Source: Dichetophora obliterata (Eukaryota > Arthropoda > Insecta > Diptera > Sciomyzidae). From it: a DNA stretch of 64,000 nucleotides. The notes beneath the pieces were generated by a model. That model saw nothing but the letters and a program-made list of their open reading frames with translations, searched no databases and had not been told where the DNA came from. Below are positions 31,975-43,929 of the stretch, one piece after another; position 1 is the first letter of the stretch; every line of letters starts with the position of its first letter. The stretch covers positions 52,106,982 to 52,170,981 of the forward strand of contig OY986439.1 of NCBI GenBank assembly GCA_963920525.1, read 5' to 3'. The position numbers and the translations under genes were made by a program.

Positions 31975-32870
31975 TGAAGTCAACTCAATCTTGTCTATAT
32001 CTGATATCTTTAGAAATGTTTCACGTAAATCCTTTAAAGGCAACCTAACGCTAATTATTATGGCACATGATATATGATGTTCATAAATTTTTCATTGTCA
32101 ATTCTTATATTATTTTTTATTTATGTAATTTTAAGTCAATAAATTGTTATATATTTTCACGTTGTTATAATTAATTCAAATATTACATAAAAAGTATCTT
32201 GTTCATATTTTGTTCATTATCAAAATCGTCTTAACCCGTTAATTCGTTAAGATTTCGGTTGATGAGCAAATAAATAAATAAATGAATAAATAGATAAAAA
32301 ATACTTCAACCTCAAAAAAAAATATCTCTACAAAACCGCTAATCAAGTGGACATCAACCAACTCATATATATAGAACAATTACTCAAATAAACATGATCC
32401 TCACAAAAAGAAACACAATTCACAAACATAAGACAGAAACTCAACTTTAACGTTCCAAAAGCCAGAACAACAAAACAGCTCAACAGCCTAAAACATAGCG
32501 CTATAAAACAATACAACTTACCAGAAGCTATAAAAATGTGATTAATATAATTATATTTAAAAACAAAATTGCATATCATATAATGAATTTATGATAAGCT
32601 AACCAAATAAAATTTAATTTCATAGCAACATTAAAAAATTACTACTGTTTTAATCTATATACTAAGCTATAATTTAAACTAAAACCAACTGTGAATTTAA
32701 TGTGATAAATAATGAATAAAGTTCCCAATATTTAATAAAAAAAGGAATACTTGAAGAATAGTGAAAACTCGATTTTTATAGTATTTTTTTAATCATACAC
32801 CCAAAAAAATCCTGTAGTAAAAATAAATAAAGATGTAAATTAGTAACTCGCCATCCAAATAAAAATTTAA
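31975..32870. other. Intergenic, no gene
   Basis: AT-rich with AAATAAATAAATGAATAAAT runs near 32270. The minus-strand frame at 32343-32579 has no motif. Confidence 0.35.
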
Positions 32871-33363
32871 TTACATGAATTAAATTGTGAGCTTTAGATC
32901 AAGTCAGTTTTTAAGAAGGCAACAACTCTGTATAGAGTCAATCATTTAGCTGACTAGACAGTCTGTTTCGGAAATCGCTACATTTTCCTCTTCAGTAGTC
33001 TTTGAGTGATTAAGCTGTGATCAACTCACTGTTTAAACTAGTATAATAGTGCGCAGATTTTGGAATTCATTCTTTTGAATTGTATGGCTGCTAATCATAT
33101 GACATTTCAAAGCAGTAGTCTATTTATAGATCACCACCATCAACTCTATCAAGGTTGCCATCTGTTCTAGTTGCTTCTTTATTTATTTCAATATTCATTG
33201 GTGTTCGATAGTTTGTCGAAATGCACCATAGAAATGAAACGAGTTTTTTGCTTCACCAGAAGCTAGTGTTTTCTAACTGAAAGGTGGCTATTTTCACAAC
33301 CAAATATTGTCTTACTTGATCAAAAACTTACTTGATCTAAAGCTCACAATTGAATTCATGTAA
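32871..33363. mobile_element. 493-bp MITE with 33-bp TIRs
   Basis: TTACATGAATTAAATTGTGA to CAAG (32871-32903) and the inverted 33331-33363 match with about two differences. One end of the same family, ending GACAGTCTGTTTTGGAAA, is inserted in the LINE at about 42112-42240. Confidence 0.8.
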
Positions 33364-33392
33364 TAATTTCATAGATTATAAAACTATTTAAA

Positions 33393-33617
33393 AATGTTGA
33401 CTTTATATGATTTAAATACAAATTCTAAATGTTTGATAGTTTAAATCATACTTGATTTTAAATACAAATTCTAGTTGTTTGATAGTTTAAAATCGTTTAT
33501 TGAGCTTAAGGTCAAAGTTAGAACAATTAATTGTTCTAACGAATTTTTCCAAAATCAAGTATGATTTAAACTATCAAACATTTAGAATTTGTATTTAAAT
33601 CATATAAAGTCAACATA
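33393..33617. repeat. Palindromic MITE, copy 2
   Basis: Same arm (ATGTTGACTTTATATGATTT) and centre as the palindrome at 26371-26581, here 225 bp. It has an extra internal duplication of the AAATACAAATTCTA block. Confidence 0.82.
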
Positions 33618-33702
33618 ATTAATATAGAGGTCATTTAGAAAAAAAAACTATTTAAAAATTTAATTATTATTAATATGATTATTTTTCTTCGACCTCTTGA
33701 TG

Positions 33703-34272
33703 TATAATTTTGAGTTTAATTCTTAAAACAGCATTGGCGGCCCACTGTGCAACACTTGACCACTGTCCAGACTTTGACAATGTACAAATTCTACAACAAG
33801 AGACGAATTACGCGAGACGATACACGTTAGAAATGTTACATATTATAAACATACCACCAAAACAAAGAATAAACTTCAAAACGGACACTGAGAGATGCGC
33901 TCAAAGCTACCGACACCTAATTACGAAACAAACAACAATATAAAAATCAGTAGACAACGAAATGGCGAAATCGAGGGTGCTGCAATATATTTTTAAGTCA
34001 ATATCTGTTAATTTTGTCTCACTGTGATGTCTACCAAAATTGTTAAGTCTTAAACTTTATGTTTAATGTTTAATATGTAAGTTTTTCAGTTTGTGTTTTA
34101 TAATGTCAAAAATTGTAATTAATGTATATATTTTGTTGAAAACAGTGTCCCTGATGATGAACTCCGGTGGAGTTCGAAATATTGGACGCAATAAAACGAA
34201 GACTAAAAAACAAATATAAGACTGTTTTTTATTCAAAAGTGACCTTGAGCCCGAATTAAACTCAAAATTATA
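33703..34272 (+). pseudogene. Penelope-like element 3' fragment (GIY-YIG end plus 3' UTR)
   Basis: The frame 33710-33943 gives ALAAHCATLDHCPDFDNVQI, then LEMLHIINIPPKQ and SDTE-like residues. This is the C-terminal half of the GIY-YIG endonuclease of Penelope-like elements (H..DFDN..IL..E.....R...EMLHI). The N-terminal GIY and YIG motifs and the reverse transcriptase are missing. About 200 bp downstream lies a hammerhead-like motif. The fragment is bounded by a perfect 20-bp inverted repeat, TATAATTTTGAGTTTAATTC at 33703-33722 and its complement at 34253-34272. Confidence 0.72.
34145..34187 (+). ncRNA. Hammerhead-like core in the Penelope-like 3' region
   Basis: The order is CTGATGA (34151-34157), T, then stem II of GAACTCC / GGAGTTC around GGT (34159-34175), then GAAA (34176-34179). 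These are the two invariant hammerhead core boxes joined by a perfect 7-bp stem. GTCC before and GGAC after could pair. A stem III and cleavage site are not evident, so it may be an inactive half. Penelope-like elements are known to carry hammerheads. Confidence 0.45.
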
Positions 34273-34730
34273 AATTTAATTATTTTTACTAATTTCAATT
34301 ATCTACTTTACTACATATTTTTTAACTACAGAAAATAAATACATTTACATTAAAATTAAATGTTTTTTCATTTATTAATTTTAAAAACTGCAAAACGTTT
34401 TCTACCACAGTACAAAGATTGCTTTTATTATAAAAAAATCAAAGAATTTTTGTATTTAAAAAAATACATTTTAAGAAGTATACTTAACACAGCTTTTCAT
34501 CACGAACCTTTTATAATTAGTTTAGTTGAAATAAATACAATCGCTATCAAATACATATTATGCATTTTATTTTAATGTAGATATTCTTTATTTAAATAAA
34601 TGTATGTAAACAACTACTTACTATATGCAATTACTTCCTGTAGTATTAATTATTAAAATGTAAATTCAGTAAAAATATATTGAATAACTGCATATGTATT
34701 TAAAAATAAATAAAACTACATATATATATA
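34273..34730. other. Intergenic, no gene
   Basis: AT-rich. The frame at 34360-34575 is Lys/Phe/Ile-rich with no motif. Confidence 0.35.
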
Positions 34731-35042
34731 TTAGGGCGGGTCAAATTCTGGCTCAGCGAAATTCGTAAAATACATGTAATTTCAAGACTTTTTCTCCACT
34801 ACAGCATATACAAATTCTGAAAAAAGCTGTGCGGACTTTCGTAAATAGATTCATACACATACATTCATACACATACATTTTTATAATTGAGAACAAAATC
34901 TATTTACGAAAGTCCGCACAGCTTTTTTTCAGAATTTGTATATGCTGTAGTGGAGAAAAAGTCTTGAAATTACATGTATTTTACGAATTTCGCTGAGCCA
35001 GACCTTCAAAAAATTCGTCCATACAAATTGACCCGGCCTAAT
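34731..35042. mobile_element. 312-bp hairpin MITE, copy 1
   Basis: Ends TTAGGGCGGGTCAA / TTGACCCGGCCTAA. The arms are near identical over about 125 bp (GCTCAGCGAAATTCGTAAAA, CTTTTTCTCCACTACAGCAT, GCTGTGCGGACTTTCGTAAA), with a loop of CATACATT-type repeats. Flanked by TATATA. The right arm has about 22 bp (TTCAAAAAATTCGTCCATA) absent from the left arm. Copy 2 is at 61580-61890. Confidence 0.88.
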
Positions 35043-35672
35043 ATATATATATATATATATATATAAGTAAATACACATTGAATAGTAAATTTTACTACAG
35101 TATTTTTTGAGTGTATGTATTAAGACCTTCTAAGACCAAATCCGGAAAAATTTCAGGTCTTTCAAAAGTGGTTTATAAGTTATAGGGTCCAAACTTGTAA
35201 AAATTTACCTAAAAAATTTGTGATTTTTTTTATTATTTTCCTACCATACTCGTTCGTAATCTCCCCAATTTATATGCTTTAATGACAATTTAAAGGATAT
35301 TTCGTTTAGTTTGAATACACAAATTATGCAGAATGAGAAATCACTCAGAAGAGAATTAAATATTGTTTGTTTGGTATCTTGGCACAATTACTGGCAAAGT
35401 AGTAGCGTAGACTAGCTTTTTTCTCACGGGCGGTGATGGGTATTTGTCAAAATTAGCTGTTCATGCAATTAATCAAAGAAAAGTGAAAAAAGCGACGACT
35501 TAAAAAAACGACATAGCTAGTCAACCGCAGCACACTAACAACATGTCAATAAACTTCGCGAATAAGTTTAATGAATCAAAGAAAAGTTAAAAATAAGCAC
35601 ATAGCTAGTCAACAGCAGCAAACTACAACTTCCTTAGCTGTTTTTGACAACTAAAAATAAATATAAATAAAC
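35043..35672. other. Intergenic, no gene
   Basis: Begins with a (TA)n run, then AT-rich. A ~100-bp block (AATCAAAGAAAAGT ... ACATAGCTAGTCAAC) near 35472 recurs near 35575. No coding signal. Confidence 0.35.
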
Positions 35673-35918
35673 TGGCCATTTCAGCCCTTGGAAGAAGTTT
35701 GACCTAGCTTCTATTGATCAATTGTGTTGTGCGTGTTGTTAAATGTTTGATCACAAATGACACGTAGGTGGAACTGGACCTACGTGTTTTATGCCGACTC
35801 TGAATGGCTTATGTTCTCCAGAAGCTTTACATGGCAATTTTGAGCTGGAATTGAACCCGGGCTACCGCGATTCTTTAGCTTAGGGGCCACGCACTCTACC
35901 CACTAGGCTACGGTCGTC
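35673..35918 (-). mobile_element. tRNA-derived SINE, copy 1
   Basis: Read on the minus strand it starts with a tRNA-like head: GTAGCCTAGTGGGTAGAGTG (A box) and GCCCGGGTTCAATTCCAGC (B box). A body follows with GCTTCTGGAGAACATAAGCC, TAGGTCCAGTTC and AGCTAGGTCAAACTTCTTCC, ending near GAAATGGCCA. An internal piece of about 75 bp present in the copy at 43930 is missing here. Confidence 0.8.
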
Positions 35919-36484
35919 AACTACCAATTGCCAAAAAACTGTCACGGTTACCTTGTCAAATAATTATACCATGCTTGGTTTGTTCAATGTCTTGAAAGTT
36001 AACTGAACACTGCTACACTTGCAGAAAAAAAACGAGAATGAAAGAATGCAAGAAAAACAAACAAACTTCTGCTTGCAAAACTTTTGGTGTGGAGGATTTT
36101 GCGCGATTTTCTTTTCGGCTTGTCTTTTGGCACCTTGTACCAGCAGCAGTAGCAACAAAAGGAATCCTGTGCAATAAGGAAGATACCCGAAAAGTGGAAT
36201 ATAGAGACAAGTGAAAAGGAAATATAGAAGAATTTTTACAACTGCGTGCCTGTGTGTGTTTTGGAAAAATTTTCTTGTTGGATAAAAAAGCGAGAAGAAA
36301 AAACAATTTTCACGAATTTCCAGCTGAATGCATTTGAAAATTTGTGTTAAATGCACAAATAGATAATTCCATAGAAAAGGTAGCAATTAAAACTGAGAAA
36401 ATTGCGAGATCGCATAGTCCGTGGACCAGGAAAGGTGAAAGTTCTTCGCCTGGCGTTGCTGTTGCTGCGAATTCGGCAGTTAAA
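35919..36484. other. 5' flank and 5' UTR of the poly-Gln/poly-Ala gene
   Basis: Contains the likely promoter and leader. The last in-frame stop before the start codon is TGA at 36335-36337, and no ATG occurs between it and 36485. Minus-strand frames here are shadows. Confidence 0.4.
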
Positions 36485-38879
36485 ATGAACAACTTGGTGA
36501 GTAAAAGTAACTAATTTAAAAAAAATTTTAAAAATCTACAAGGATTTACAGGATCATGTGAAAAATTTCTATCCGGAAAACTATAAACTGGATCTCTCCG
36601 AGACAATGAAGGCGGCGCTATCAAAGGGACCTACCCCTGGTGTTTCGGGTGTGGGTGGCGGCGGTGTAGGTGCGTCTGGCGCAGGCGGCGGGCTAGGTGT
36701 AGGTAGTGGTAACGGTATGGGTGCGTCAAGCGTTGCTGGCGGTAATTCACATGTTGATATGCAGCAAGGAAATCCCAATTTGTCAGGCATAGGCTATGTA
36801 ACGGAAAAACTGTACATGTTGCTACAGTTGTATTTGCAAAATAAAGGCTGGAATCCTAGTGCCGAATTGCTGCAGTGCTTTACGGATCTTAAGGACAATG
36901 CGCTGCTACCCAGTGCAGCTTATTTGCAGTAAGTGTGAATGCATAGTTTTTAAAGGAACACTTTTTACTAATATCTTCCCTTCTTCGCAGGGTGCTGGCC
37001 AATCGCTTAACTTTAGATGCTCAAGGACGTTTGATTCTGCGTGAAAATGGCAAAATTGTTTTGCCTTTCGAACACTTTGCCAACGCTGTTATGCTTAAGC
37101 ATATGTCGGGACCGCATGGCTTACATCTCAGCGTGGATGCTACGGTGCGTGCTGTCATTGAATCTTACACTATCGGACGTGAAAACTTTGGCATGGAAAA
37201 AGAGTTTATCATCGAGGTGGTGCAATCGTGTCCAAGTCCAGCATGTCGCTACTACAAAAATCACATGGGAATGTCTCCGCTGCCATTTATGGATCAACAA
37301 TTTGCTGGCGTTGCTACTGATTTCTTGCAGCATTTGCCACACTTGCCACCACCGCCACCACATCCACTTGCAACTGGTGTTGCTGGTGGTTCGGGTGGAA
37401 ACAGCGCCAGCGGTAGTGGTTCGAGTGGCAGCAGCAGTGCTGGCTCTGCCAATAGCGCTATCTGTGGTGGCGAAGTAGACCTAACAAAACCGGCGCAATC
37501 GCACAGTCAACCGAAGATGCCGCCTCAGCTACAACATTTGACTAAGCAGCAGCAGAACAGCATTCAGTCGCAACTCTCGCAATTGAGTGCAGCAGCAGCA
37601 GCCGCCGCCGCAGCAGCTGCACAACAATCACAGCGCGAACGAGAACAGCAGCAGGCAGTTGCTGTCGCAGCTGCTGCTGCTGCACATCACCAGCAGCAAT
37701 TGCAACAACAGGCACAACAACAAGCAGCTGCTGCAGCCGCCGCCGCCGCTGCTGCCAAACAACAACAGCAGCAACAACAGCAACAAGCAGCTGCTGCTGC
37801 TGCTGCCGCTGCTGCAGCACAGCAGCAACAACAACTTACTGCTGCTCTAATACAACAACAAAATCGTGCACTTGCTCAGCAAAGTTTGGAAAAATTCAGC
37901 AATTTGAGCTCTTTGGAAAAGCAACGCATCTTGCAGCAACTGGATCCCAAACATTTCGATCCAATGGCAGTGGCTGCAGCTGCTGCAAATTTACAAATGC
38001 AAGGCTTAATGCAAAGTCAAGCAGCAGCTGTGGCTGCCGCGGCAGCTGCTGTGGCAGGAAATTCATCTGCTTCATCAACAGCTTCATCCTCTTCATCGAC
38101 TGCAGGCGGCAACATAGCTGCAGCCCCAATCAGCAATCATCATGCGCATCAACATTCCAGCGCAAGTCCATCGGCTGCCCACTTGCCGCCTTCACAATCA
38201 CCCACTGTGTCGTCCGCACATTCGTCGTCGTCATCGTCTTCCACACTCTCAACAGATCAGATGAATCAAAAAAATGTTGTTGAGGCTTTGCGGTGAGTTT
38301 TTGTCGCAATTAACACAAGAATCAGAACAAAGCAATATTTTGGTTATAGCTCAAATCTGGAGTCGCTTGAATCAAATAAGGATTTGCTGGCTTTGCATAA
38401 TGGAGCCTGGGGTCCACCGGATAGTCGTGATGCCTTGGTTTTGGGTCAAGAAAAGATAGTGCGAGTCTTTACTGAGCTCATGCGGAACATGGCACGTATG
38501 AAGACGTACATACGTCCCTCGATGTGCAAGCCATACGGCAAGCAGAGCGAAAGTCTTCAAAAGAGTAAGCAAATTTTGGGTTTTTTCTTTATTTTCGAAT
38601 GGCATATTATACTGGCCGCATAAATTGTTAAACAAAAATCAAGAAAATATCTACATATAACATATTTTTCTTTTTTAACATAATAGTGAATAAAATTTAA
38701 TCGGTTAATATTTCTAGCTCTTATGGACACAATACAAGTTGTACAGACGCTACGAACTTGCTTGCCTGCTCCACATATTCCGGTAACATCGTGGAAGAGC
38801 GAGAGTGAGAAACCTGGTGTCGTGGGAGGTGCTATTGTACCAGGCGTACCAGGTGGAGTAGTATCTGGCAATGGTGCAG
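36485..38879 (+). CDS. Conserved nuclear-type protein with poly-Ala/poly-Gln tracts, 5' five exons (partial)
   Basis: Coding exons 36485-36496, 36552-36928, 36991-38292, 38350-38564 and 38718-38879, joined through GTGAGT, GTAAGT, GTGAGT, GTAAGC donors and matching AG acceptors with frame kept. Together they encode 689 residues and one base of the next codon. The last exon ends at GCAG|GTAACC, so the gene continues, probably past the window. The first in-frame ATG after an upstream stop gives MNNL-DHVKNFYPENYKL. A Gly-rich stretch lies at about 38-70. A well-formed, probably folded region spans about 85-220 (EKLYMLLQLYLQNKGWNPSA, LPFEHFANAVMLKHMSG, MEKEFIIEVVQSCPSPAC). Long Ala and Gln runs fill about 325-415 and a Ser-rich part about 485-555. 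A second conserved-looking part follows at 564-689 (RDALVLGQEKIVRVFTELMR, RPSMCKPYGKQSESLQK). I do not recognise the family; composition suggests a transcription or chromatin factor. Confidence 0.85.
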
Positions 38880-39103
38880 GTAACCTTGTTTCCAATAGAG
38901 TGGAAAATTTAAGTAATTAATGGACTGTTTAATATTTATAATTTTTTATTATATTTTGAAAAATTTAGGTTTATCTAAGTATATTATAGCAAACATTTCG
39001 GAACCAACTTATATGGTATCTGTGCGTGTGCAAAAAACTGTAGATAAGAGTTGAGCGGTCGATGTATGGAAAAAAATTAACGTCATAACAGCTTCCCCCA
39101 TAC

Positions 39104-40295
39104 CAGAGCTGTAAAAGATTGCATTCAATTTGATTTCATTCACAAAAAAGTGAATCGGCGAATAACGCAATAAGAATGCATTCAATGAATGCAAAATTGA
39201 TTTATAAATAAAATTTTTAATTCACATTAGTTTTTAAAAAAATAATTATTCATATCAATTATTCATTTTCGTTATTAAAAATAATGAATCAATTTTTTTA
39301 TTCATTTGAATGCTATTCACAAAGAATGCAATTCACAAAGAATTTAAGAATTTTAAATTATTCTTTTTTTATTTATTATTTATTTCTTACTCGTTATTAA
39401 TTTTTTATTCATTATTCATTTGTTATTAATTTGTTATTCATTATTCATTTTTATTCATTATTAATTTTTTTGTTCATTATTCGTTTGTTACTTATTAATC
39501 ATTTTTTATTCATTACTCAACCTTTATTCATTATTCGCTTGTTATTCATTATTAATTTTTATTCATTATTTATTTGTTATTTATTATTAATTTTTTATTC
39601 ATTAATTTTTTATTCATTTGCTATTCATTATTCATATTTTATTCATTATTCATTTGTTATTATTTTTTTATTTATGTCATAGGACTAAAATGAAAAAAAA
39701 AATAATGAATAAACAATGAATAATGAATAAATAATGAATAACAAATGAATAAATAATGAATAAATAATGAGTAAAAAATTAATAATGAATAAAAAATTAA
39801 TGAATAAAAAATTAATAAAAAATGAATAATGAATAAAAAATTAATAATGAATACAAAATTAATAATGAATAAAAAATGAATAATGAATAAAAAATTAATA
39901 ATAGATAAAAAATGAATAATGAATAACAAGTGAATAATGAATAAAAAATGAATAATGACTAAAAAAGAAATAATAAATGAAAAATGAATAAAAAATTAAT
40001 AGCGAGTAAAAAATTAATAACGAATAAAAAATTAATAAAAAAATAATTGAAAATTCTGAAATTATTTCAAATTAATAAAAATTTCAGAAAAAACATTAAA
40101 ATTAATAAAAAAATTGGTTCGTTATTCTGAATAACGAAAATGAATAATTAAAAAAATAATTAATAATTTTTTTAAAAATGAATGTGAATTAAAAATTTTA
40201 TTTATAAATCAATTTTGCATTCATTGAATGCATTCTTATGTCGTTATTCAGTTGAACTTAAAATTCTGAATATGAATGCCGATTTTACAGTTCTG
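39104..40295. mobile_element. 1.19 kb hAT-ended foldback element with mirrored ATTCAT satellite
   Basis: Ends CAGAGCTGTAAAA and TTTTACAGTTCTG are inverted. The outside 8 bp are CCCCATAC (39096-39103) and CCCTATAC (40296-40303), one difference. The arms share about 150 bp of unique subterminal sequence (AAATTGATTTATAAATAAAA and complement). Inside, a TTATTCATT-type satellite fills 39240-39670 and its reverse complement fills 39700-40140, turning over at about 39670-39695. The long open frames here are artefacts of the repeat. Confidence 0.85.
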
Positions 40296-40494
40296 CCCTA
40301 TACACAAAATTTGTACTTGTAAACGCATGTTACAAATAATAAAATTTTTCTATTTAATTCTAACTTAAATAAAGTACTGCCTCAAGTCTCTCAAAGGTTA
40401 ATGTATAGATATAAAACGTTTCAAAACGAGAAACATACATACTCGCTAATAGCCAGAGTGCAATGAAATGAATGGACCATGTCCAAGATAACCT

Positions 40495-40715
40495 AAGATA
40501 AAAAAATCAATTTCTCAAGGAGATCGTGTCTTACTGGCTCATGTGAGGGGTTCGTATGCTAAGAACTGCGGCAGCCCGAATTCAAGTCCCATCTGATATT
40601 GAATGTTTTTTCAATTGAATTGATATTACTGTTTGCCCGTCACCTCATGTAAAGCTGCGTGAGAACACTAGTTTATATGCATAAGCCTGACATTGCAATT
40701 CAGAAAACGCACATA
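40495..40715 (+). mobile_element. tRNA-derived SINE, diverged copy 3
   Basis: Homologous along its length to the SINE at 43930-44252: GCTAAGAACTGCGGCAGCCC, B-box-like AATTCAAGTCCCA, GTTTTTTCAATTGAA, CCCGTCAC and ATGTAAAGCTGCGTGAGAAC. Opposite orientation to the other two and more diverged. Confidence 0.65.
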
Positions 40716-40743
40716 GTTAGTAAAAGTAAGCATTTCTTACACC

Positions 40744-42789
40744 TTCCTATAATATGTTTTACCATAGCAAAGACTTTACTTTTGCTAAATTGGAAATAGC
40801 TCTTTTAGTTGAATACAACATAAACGTTACTCAATATAAAACATCTAATTATAATTTGTTATTTCAATCAATAACAATAAAAGGAAAAACAGATTTACTC
40901 ATAACAAATATTTATAAAGAAGCGGATGTTTACCTAACACCGGGACTTGTCGCTGATCTTCATGTTTTAAACACCATCTGAACACCATCTTATAATTGGG
41001 GACCTTAACTCGCAAAATACCATATGGGACTCTCACACAACTTCACTCAGCGGGGCTATTTGGGAGAACTTTGCCGATGAACGTAATCTAGCTATCACCA
41101 ACACGACGGATCACCAACACTGCTTAGCACAATAAATAGTCTCAATGCGATGCGGTAGATGTGTCATTTTCAAAAATTGATCTAGCACCAACACTTTCTT
41201 GGAAATGCTTTCCACAACCTGAAACATGCGACCACATTCTGATTATAGTATACAATCGTAAAGGAGTTAACAACAAAATTTTGGTTCCAAGATTTAAGGA
41301 CAAAAATGCCAATTGGAAATTATACAGCGGTAAAACTTTTTCTTTCTGCAATGATTTCATAGAATCTACTAATATAAATAATGAAGCAGCAATTCGTTTG
41401 AAAAATCAAGCTTGAAAATTATTTAGCAGACATAGAAGTCAATTTGCCTGCCTTAACTACAAAAAAATTAGTGCCAAAGTAAGGAGAAAATGTAAAATAG
41501 CAAAAAGAAACAGTTGGACCAACTTATTAAATTTTTTAGATCCAACTATGTATAGCAGGCTTTTGTGGAATAAAGTTACAAATATAAGAACAGCTAAACT
41601 GTCTAACTTGGGATAAATTTTTACTAAAGACGCTATTTTGGAATTTAATTGTCTCTCTGATGCATCATTCAGACATAATATCAGACAAACTAAGAATTGA
41701 CATTGACACTTGTTCAGATCAGGTACACCGATCCCAGTGCTTTGTAAATTATTGAAAAATATGATTTCAATAAGATTATTATTGAAAAAATTTAAAAACG
41801 AATAAAAAATTATTTCAAGGACAAGTTTTTCCCTGAACAACATGCCTTTTTACCATGGCACGGGGTACACGCCCTATGTCACCAACTAGAATCCAATTTA
41901 AAAGATAAGCTTGCCAAAAGAGCTCATTGTATTGTTATATCTGCAGATTTAGGAAAAGCTCACTTTTGTTAAAAAAGAACGAATGGAGTTTACCGCAAAA
42001 ATTGTTCAAACTGATTAAATAATTTATTATCAACAGGCAAATATCTCTGTAAGAGTTGATGAGTATATATCATAAAAACATCGACTGAACTTATTAGTTT
42101 TATGATCTATGAAATTATTACATGAATTAAATTGCGAGCTTAAGATCAAGTAAGTTCTAAGAAGGCAACAACAACAACAACAACAACTCTATAGAGTCAA
42201 TCACTTTGCTGACTAGACAGTCTGTTTTGGAAACTGGACTGTTACGCAAACTCCTTAGTTTCGAGCGCTCCAAAATTCCGATGTGATAGATTATTTTGGA
42301 ATTTTTACAACATTTTTGCAGTTTCAAGTGGCTCTACATTGGAAGTTTAAAATAACATACTCAGCTTTGACAAATTTATTCATCAATGGGCAAATAGCAG
42401 AGGAGCGTGCATTCATGATATCAAAACCGAACTTTTACATGTTTGCAGAAAGCATTACTGTTGCGCCACTTTTCTAAATATTAGAGATAAAAATATTCCC
42501 ATTAAAAACCAATTGCGTATTCTGGAAGTAATTTTTACTAAGACTCTGCTCTGGAATGAACAAACAAAGTACTTGGTTAACAAATTAAACAAAATCAGCA
42601 ACCTTTTAAATATTATTTGCTCCTTTTAAAAAGAAAGGACCACATATTGATATAGCCATTGGCATTTGTAAAGCTCTGACCTACGGAACACTTCAACATT
42701 GTGTCACAATATACGGCTGGACTAAAGCAACCAACATTGGAAAACTAAATGTAGCCCTTAGGAAATGTTTTAGAACAGCATCAGCATTA
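40744..42789 (+). pseudogene. Jockey-group LINE ORF2, 5' part, broken
   Basis: The endonuclease domain begins near 40754 (KLEIALLVEYNINVTQYKTS, LLITNIYKEADVY). It continues in another frame with GDLNSQNTIWDSHTT, the APE motif, and the SDH region as TCDHILIIVYN. RT pieces follow: FPEQHAFLPWHGVHALCHQLE near 41825, LRILEVIFTKTLLWNEQTKY near 42510 and LTYGTLQHCVTIYGWTKATN near 42670. Many stops and frameshifts, with a MITE end inserted at about 42112-42240. It is interrupted at 42790-42797 and resumes at 47486. Confidence 0.72.
42112..42240. mobile_element. MITE fragment inside the LINE
   Basis: TTACATGAATTAAATTGCGA at the left and GACTAGACAGTCTGTTTTGG match the left part of the element at 32871-33363. 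It includes an expanded CAACAACAACAACAACAA run. Confidence 0.65.
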
Positions 42790-43929
42790 CTTACAGCAGG
42801 CGCGGATCCACGGGGGGTGGGTGAAAAAGGAAAATCCTTCCCCCAAGATCTCAAATTTTTTAAGAAAAGTATTTTTAATATACATATTTTTCTATAATAA
42901 GCAAAAATCAAAAAGAACGTTTAAGGTTTTATCGCTTTTATAATTGCAAGTTGTGTTCGTAGCTTTCTGACATGATATAGCACTGAGTTCGATACGTTAA
43001 ATAATCATTCTTATCTTTAATCTTTTTTTTCGAACATTGAAATAATATTGCTTTTTCGTTCAACTGAATGAAAAAAAAATTAATTCTGTAACAAGGATTC
43101 CATTACAAATTGCATAAATCAAGCAAATTAAGTATGTACAGTAGGCTGAAGCGATTTATATGAAAAAAGTACCCCTGTATCGAACTGGCTCAGAGGAGGA
43201 TTGAACGATATGATGTCGAACATTAACGCAAACAAAATTTTTAATGGAATGGACTTTATCTTCCTCCTCCAGTTTTGAGCCAAAAACAGGATATATATTT
43301 AAACGATTTTTAAAAAAAATTCTCATCAATGAAAAAGAAAAATATCGGTGTGATGATGTATAATAAAAACTTTTACAACAATTTGTTCCCAGTATCCAGC
43401 TGCAGAAGGTTCTTTAAAACAAGATAATTTTGAAAATTAATTTTATCGCAATAACAACACTGTAGGTAAATTTTCAACTTGTGACCAGCCACACAAAAAC
43501 GCCGAGACACGTAAACTAAATTTTCGGGCGTAGAATTTAGTGGCATACTTGGTTTTCCCAATCATGTTAAAATCTCGAGATATTAATAAAAAATGTTCAG
43601 GATAACACGAAGCTTAAGAAAATTTTGTAATAGGAAGATGTTATATCGAGAACAAATTTTAAATAGATGCTTTGTATTTCTATTTGTTATTTTCAAGGAC
43701 ACTCGGGAGTAGACAATTAAGTGGATATCAAAATTAAATTATATAAAAATTAAGAATATCCTATTATCAGCTGATTTGGGCCATATATAAAACGATATTT
43801 ATGATTTTGAATAATAATGCCATGCTAAAGAACCTTTAAGAACAGGAAGATTACTTCAGATATCAAAAAATTCATTAAATCAATATTCCGCAAAGTATCT
43901 GGCACTACAGCTAATAATAAAAAAAAAAT

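Noticed and set aside
35842..35917. A genuine tRNA gene on the minus strand
   Set aside because: A and B boxes are present but it does not fold as a complete tRNA and is fused to a repeated SINE body found three times.
37542..37850. Leu-, Gln- and Asn-rich frames on both strands
   Set aside because: Shadows of the CAG-type codon runs in exon 3 of the poly-Gln/poly-Ala gene.
39431..39929. Open frames rich in Phe, Ile and Tyr on both strands
   Set aside because: They are translations of the TTATTCATT satellite in the foldback element; length comes from the absence of stops in the repeat.
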